DNA of 64,000 nucleotides, from contig JAFLBP010000009.1 in assembly GCA_017303875.1 (NCBI GenBank), positions 62,001 through 126,000 of the forward strand. Reading direction: 5' to 3'. Shown in pieces: positions 59,935-64,000 of the stretch. The DNA is from Chitinophagales bacterium (GTDB lineage Bacteria; Bacteroidota; Bacteroidia; Chitinophagales; Saprospiraceae). The notes beneath the pieces were generated by a model that worked only from the letters and a program-made list of their open reading frames with translations, did not search any database and was not told where the DNA came from. Position 1 is the first letter of the stretch. Each line of letters opens with the position of its first letter. The translations under genes were made by a program, and so were the position numbers.

Positions 59935-61180
59935 AAGCGATTTTAGTTTGAAACAATTGTTGAATCATATCGAGCTGCGCCAGTCGGCTCATTTTCAGTT
60001 CGAGCCACGCATCGAGTACCATGAACAGTTCTTCGGTGTTCTGCCCGTAAGCAAGCAGGGTGCTTTGAAAGCGTTTGTGCTGGTTGGGTATGATCACGTT
60101 TTCATAGCGTTCGATCTGGTTTTGCAGGGTTTGCATCATCACGAGACGGTCGGCAAGGGCACCCCGGATATCGTTGGCGAGCGCTGATTTTTCTAATCCG
60201 AAAGCGTTGATTCGGTGGTCAATACCGGCAATTTTGGTTTTGATGTCTTTGTCTGCCCAGGGCGCAAGCGGCACGGTCATCATGCCCATGAGTGAAAATT
60301 GCCAGGGTTGTCCGCCAAAGGCAAACATATGATCCACACGGACTCCAAACTCCGGCTTGAGTTTTGCGCGGTTGAATTCCTGTTCGAGGCGGGCAGTTCT
60401 GAGTTGCGCTTCTATGGCCAGCATATCGCTGCGGGCCAGAATTCGGGTTGTATCGGGCTGGGCGGGAAGCTTTCTCCATGAAGAAAAAAGGGTAGTATCC
60501 GGCTCAAAATCAATGCTTTGAGAAAACTGAAGTAATGTTTGCAGCATTGTTTTTTGCAGTCGGATTTCTCCGGCATACATGGCCTGCATCCGGTCGAGGT
60601 CGGCAATTTCAGCTTCAGCTTTATAAATGCTGCCGAGTTTTTCGCGATTAAACTTGTAGCGTTCCCCTGCGCTTTCGAGCATCAACCGCAGCAGGTTTTT
60701 ACTTTCTTCTATAACTGCCGTCTTCTTTTTCAACACGATATAATTAAAATAGGCGTTTTTGGCCTCGGCAAATAACATGTTCCTCATCACGCCTATATCG
60801 GCAGTTTGCATTGCCGACATGGAGGCCATATACCGCCCCTCGGCTTGCTGCATTTTTCGGTTGGGGAACATTTGCTCACCGGAAATCATAAAACTACCCA
60901 TGCCTTCGCCATGCGCGCCACTTTCGCTCCAGCGTTTAGGGTTGTAAGGGGTCATCCAGAAACCGGCGCCGACTTTTGGAGCCGGCATTGAAACCGTGCC
61001 CCCGGCGTAGGTTTCAAGTTCGCGGATACGGGCTTCCGGAGCTTTAAGCGCAGGGTGGATTTGCTCAATTCGCATCAAAATCGAATCGAGTGGAACAGGT
61101 GTCTGAGCAGGCAGATTTTTCAGAAAAATTGCCGGCATCACGTACAAAGAAAGTCTGATCAATGCATTAAGCTGCTTCAT
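59909..61180 (-). CDS. TolC-family outer membrane efflux protein
   Basis: A 423-residue TolC-type protein with a signal peptide (about 1-25, ending in LPAQ). The OEP helical repeats are visible, e.g. MRNMLFAEAKNAYFNYIVLK ... EESKNLLRLMLESAGERYKF and the second half RTARLEQEFNRAKLKPEFGV ... LQNQIERYENVIIPNQHKRF. It forms the outer-membrane exit duct for the RND pump. The gene follows the cusA-like gene after 18 bases. Confidence 0.88.
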   Translation of the reverse strand: MKQLNALIRLSLYVMPAIFLKNLPAQTPVPLDSILMRIEQIHPALKAPEARIRELETYAGGTVSMPAPKVGAGFWMTPYNPKRWSESGAHGEGMGSFMISGEQMFPNRKMQQAEGRYMASMSAMQTADIGVMRNMLFAEAKNAYFNYIVLKKKTAVIEESKNLLRLMLESAGERYKFNREKLGSIYKAEAEIADLDRMQAMYAGEIRLQKTMLQTLLQFSQSIDFEPDTTLFSSWRKLPAQPDTTRILARSDMLAIEAQLRTARLEQEFNRAKLKPEFGVRVDHMFAFGGQPWQFSLMGMMTVPLAPWADKDIKTKIAGIDHRINAFGLEKSALANDIRGALADRLVMMQTLQNQIERYENVIIPNQHKRFQSTLLAYGQNTEELFMVLDAWLELKMSRLAQLDMIQQLFQTKIAYEKELEIH

Positions 61181-61198
61181 CGTTATTTTTTTTTGACA

Positions 61199-64000
61199 TT
61201 ACTCCTGCACCCCATACACCTCAATTTTCCCGGAGCGCCGTAACTCCCATTCTTTTATCATTTCAAAAACAACGGGCGTTACGAGCAATACATAAATGGT
61301 GGATGAAATCGTGCCGCCAATGAGCGGAATGGTGATGGGCAACATCACGTCGCTGCCCACTCCCGTCGCCCAGAGGATGGGAATAAGACCGAATAGCCCC
61401 GACGAAATGGTCATCAGTTTGGGCCGCAACCGTTTAACTGCACCTTCAATGATATATGCCCGTAGTGCATCGCAACCGATTGCCTGTCTGGAATTCCCTT
61501 TTTCGGCAACGAGCCGCTGCATCGCTTCGTTGAGGTAAATCGTCATAACCATAACTGTTTCAATGGCTTCACCAAATAGCGCAATAAACCCTACAGCTAC
61601 TGCCACTGATAAATTTACCCCATAAAAATAGACCATCCAAACACCACCAACGAGGGCAATTGGCACGGTGATCATCGTTACCAGTGCTTCTTTGACAGAC
61701 TTGTAGGTGATGTACAACACGAAAAATATGATAAACAATACCATGGGCGTGATGAGCTGGAGTGTCCGGGTGGCACGGATTTGATTCTCCCATTGGCCGC
61801 TCCATTCTATATAGTAGCCCTTGGGTAGTTGCTGCACAGCGGCGTTAAGCTTTTGTTGCGCCTCCTGCACTGTACTGCCAAGATCGCGTTCGCGCACATT
61901 AAACAGCACTGTACCACGTAACATCGCATTTTCAGAGTTGATCATCGGTGGCCCTTCTGAAATACGAATATCAGCTACCGCTTCAAGCGGGATAACGCCG
62001 TAGCGCTTGGTTTGCAGTTGCATCCGTCGCAGGGCATCAAGATTATTCCTGAAATCCTGCGCAAAGCGAGCGTTGACCGTGAAGCGCTGGCGACCTTCTA
62101 CGGTACTCGTCAGCACCATACCGCCGAGTGCCGATTCAACGAGCATGTTCACGTCATTTACACTCAGCCCATAGCGCCCGATTTCCTCGCGTTTAACAAC
62201 AACATCAATGTATTTACCGCCGGTAATGGGTTCAACATAGAGGTCTTTTACCCCCTGAATATTTTCAAGTTCTTTTTTTAACAGTTGCGCAACGGAATAA
62301 ATGGTGTCGAGGTTTTGCCCGTAAACCTTCAATCCCACATCGGTACGAATACCTGTTGACAGCATATTGATACGGTTAATTATGGGTTGTGTCCACCCGT
62401 TGATCACACCTGGAATTTGTAATTTGGCATTCAACTCATTGATGATGTCTTCTTTACTCAAGCCAGGGCGCCATTCAGTTTTGGGTTTCAGCAAAATGAT
62501 GGTCTCAATCATTGAAATGGGCGAGTTGTCGGTGGCCGTGTTTGCCCGGCCTGCCTTGCCCAGAACGTGGCTGACTTCCGGTACGGAGGCAATGAGCTTA
62601 TCCTGAACCTGCAACAAGCGTTTGACCTCCGAGTTAGACACATCCGGCAAGGTTACGGGCATGAACAACAGGGAGCCTTCATCAAGCGGCGGCATGAACT
62701 CTGTACCAAGGCGCATCATCATCGGAATACTGAGTGCCAAGGCGGCAAGCGTCAGCGCAAGGGTCGTTTTGCGCCAACGCAGACAGCTTTTCAGTATAGG
62801 GGTGTATATTTTTTCCAAAAAACGCGTAATAGGGTTTGCCCGTTCCGGTTTTAATCTCCCTTTTAAAATGAGCACAATCAACACGGGCGTAAGCGTAATG
62901 GCAAGGAAAGCATCTACCAGCAGGATAAATGTTTTTGTCCAGGCCAACGGCGAAAATAACTTTCCTTCCACTCCGGTCAACAGAAATACCGGCAGAAATG
63001 ATGTAATGGTCACAATCGTGGAAAAAAACACACCCGGGCCAACCTGTTTGCACGATTTCTCAACAATGGAAAGCCGCTCCGAAAAAGTTTTTGCCCAGGG
63101 CGCTTCCGACAAATGGCGGTAGGCATTCTCCACCATCACGATACCGTCATCTACCACAACTCCGATGGCCAGGGCAATACCCGTCAACGACATGATGTTC
63201 GAACTCAGGCCAAAAGCCTCCAGCAGGATGAAACCAACCGCTATGGAAACCGGCAGTTGAATTAATATGACCAGCGCACTGCGCCAGTGGAATAAAAAAA
63301 TCAATACCACCAGCGATACCGCAATCATCTCCTCGGTCAGGGTATTTTTAATCGAGCCAATAGCAGCCTGGATGAGTTCGCTACGGTCATAACTGACGCG
63401 AAACGTCACGCCTTCGGGTAAGCCTTTTTCAACCTCTTCCATTTTTTCTTTCACTGCAGCGATCACGTTATTTGCGTTCTCGCCGTAACGCATGACAACG
63501 ATGCCACCCACCACCTCGCCCGTACCGTCCATGTCAAAAATGCCAAGGCGTAAATCACCGCCCATTTGCACCGTCGCCACGTCTTTAACCCGAATGGGAA
63601 CAGAGCCGTACTGACCAACAGGGATGTGCTCAATGTCTTCTGTATTTTTGATATAACCCAGGCCACGAACGATGTAGGCCATATCTGACATCTCGAATTT
63701 TCGGCCACCGACATCGTTGTTGTTGCTTCGGATTGCTGTCAAAACATCCATGAGCGGCACATTGTAATAATTGAGTTTGTATGGGTCAATATTTATCTGA
63801 TACTGCTTGCCAAAGCCGCCAAAGCTGGCTACTTCACTCACGCCAGGCACGGTCTGCAAGGCAAATTTGATATACCAATCCTGTAAAGCCCGCTGCTCGC
63901 CCAAATCCATGCCTGGCGCTTCGAGGTGATACCAGAAAATATGACCGACGCCCGTACCATCCGGGCCGAGCGTCGGCGAAATCCCCTCAGGCAGGAGGCG
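61199..64000 (-). CDS. cusA-like: Heavy-metal RND efflux pump CusA/CzcA family (N-terminus missing)
   Basis: The window ends inside this gene; the visible 933 residues lack only the N-terminal part (about 110 residues). The frame continues open from base 64000. Family features are LLPEGISPTLGPDGTGVGHI at the open end, RSNNNDVGGR, GVVVDDGIVMVENAYRHL (RND transmembrane signature), GTEFMPPLDEGSLLFMPV and SALGGMVLTSTVEGRQRFTV. It exports monovalent or divalent metal ions such as Cu, Ag, Zn or Co from the periplasm or cytosol, driven by protons. Context with heavy-metal-binding adaptors favours metal efflux; which metal is not shown. Confidence 0.93.
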   Translation of the reverse strand, partial: RLLPEGISPTLGPDGTGVGHIFWYHLEAPGMDLGEQRALQDWYIKFALQTVPGVSEVASFGGFGKQYQINIDPYKLNYYNVPLMDVLTAIRSNNNDVGGRKFEMSDMAYIVRGLGYIKNTEDIEHIPVGQYGSVPIRVKDVATVQMGGDLRLGIFDMDGTGEVVGGIVVMRYGENANNVIAAVKEKMEEVEKGLPEGVTFRVSYDRSELIQAAIGSIKNTLTEEMIAVSLVVLIFLFHWRSALVILIQLPVSIAVGFILLEAFGLSSNIMSLTGIALAIGVVVDDGIVMVENAYRHLSEAPWAKTFSERLSIVEKSCKQVGPGVFFSTIVTITSFLPVFLLTGVEGKLFSPLAWTKTFILLVDAFLAITLTPVLIVLILKGRLKPERANPITRFLEKIYTPILKSCLRWRKTTLALTLAALALSIPMMMRLGTEFMPPLDEGSLLFMPVTLPDVSNSEVKRLLQVQDKLIASVPEVSHVLGKAGRANTATDNSPISMIETIILLKPKTEWRPGLSKEDIINELNAKLQIPGVINGWTQPIINRINMLSTGIRTDVGLKVYGQNLDTIYSVAQLLKKELENIQGVKDLYVEPITGGKYIDVVVKREEIGRYGLSVNDVNMLVESALGGMVLTSTVEGRQRFTVNARFAQDFRNNLDALRRMQLQTKRYGVIPLEAVADIRISEGPPMINSENAMLRGTVLFNVRERDLGSTVQEAQQKLNAAVQQLPKGYYIEWSGQWENQIRATRTLQLITPMVLFIIFFVLYITYKSVKEALVTMITVPIALVGGVWMVYFYGVNLSVAVAVGFIALFGEAIETVMVMTIYLNEAMQRLVAEKGNSRQAIGCDALRAYIIEGAVKRLRPKLMTISSGLFGLIPILWATGVGSDVMLPITIPLIGGTISSTIYVLLVTPVVFEMIKEWELRRSGKIEVYGVQE

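Overview
The window looks like a chromosomal segment of a Bacteroidota bacterium, probably of the Saprospirales/Chitinophagales type. Supporting signs are a TonB receptor with an N-terminal carboxypeptidase-regulatory-like domain, a C-terminal type IX secretion sorting domain, lipoproteins, TAnnTTTG-type promoter elements, weak ribosome binding sites and many AT-rich intergenic palindromes. Coding DNA is of medium GC throughout, except for visibly AT-rich islands at about 22.8-24.3 kb and 34.7-39.0 kb. No rRNA, tRNA or CRISPR array was recognised.

Region 1 (1-15.5 kb) is a [NiFe]-hydrogenase locus made of two convergent operons. On the + strand are hypB(partial)-hypF-hypC-hypD, a TonB receptor, hypE, an NHL-repeat protein, a NicO/UreH-like nickel permease, a small protein and a DUF151 nuclease-like protein. 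On the - strand are the small and large subunits, the maturation protease, a small protein, a TPR protein and hypA. The small subunit has no Tat signal and lacks a proximal-cluster cysteine and a distal-cluster histidine. This matches the cytosolic group 2a (Huc-like, high-affinity) hydrogenases. The TonB receptor and permease probably bring nickel across the outer and inner membranes.

Region 2 (15.5-32.9 kb) holds two TetR regulators and housekeeping genes: leuS (with an unusual insertion), ppk2, purK and miaB. It also holds a GNAT enzyme, an AbiEi/AbiEii toxin-antitoxin pair with a recognisable promoter and operator, a TRIC-type membrane protein, a secreted DUF1028 protein, three tandem outer-membrane-like paralogues, a sigma54-type activator, a cytochrome c lipoprotein and an SDR epimerase.

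Region 3 (33-39 kb) is accessory. An IS4-family element with 79-bp inverted ends lies beside a four-gene AT-rich operon. In transcription order it encodes a coiled-coil/DarT-like ADP-ribosyltransferase, a NADAR-like protein, a ZorA-like MotA/ExbB-family protein and a ZorB-like MotB/OmpA protein. Known Zorya systems pair ZorAB with helicase/nuclease or other effectors. Pairing the motor with a DarT/NADAR ADP-ribosylation module is the best candidate here for an undescribed anti-phage system.

Region 4 (39.3-56.8 kb) contains slyD, a TerB-DnaJ protein, adenine deaminase, an alpha-L-fucosidase, an EAD11-like/TM/DUF4384-like protein, a fasciclin lipoprotein, several secreted unknowns, bestrophin, a DUF481-like protein, a GxxExxY nuclease-fold gene flanked by two near-identical palindromic elements, DJ-1/PfpI, EamA and SUMF1-like proteins. 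Intergenic dyads built from short repeats recur throughout.

Region 5 (57-64 kb) is a heavy-metal RND efflux operon: cusA-like (partial), a TolC-like protein, a small heavy-metal-binding lipoprotein and two tandem periplasmic adaptors.
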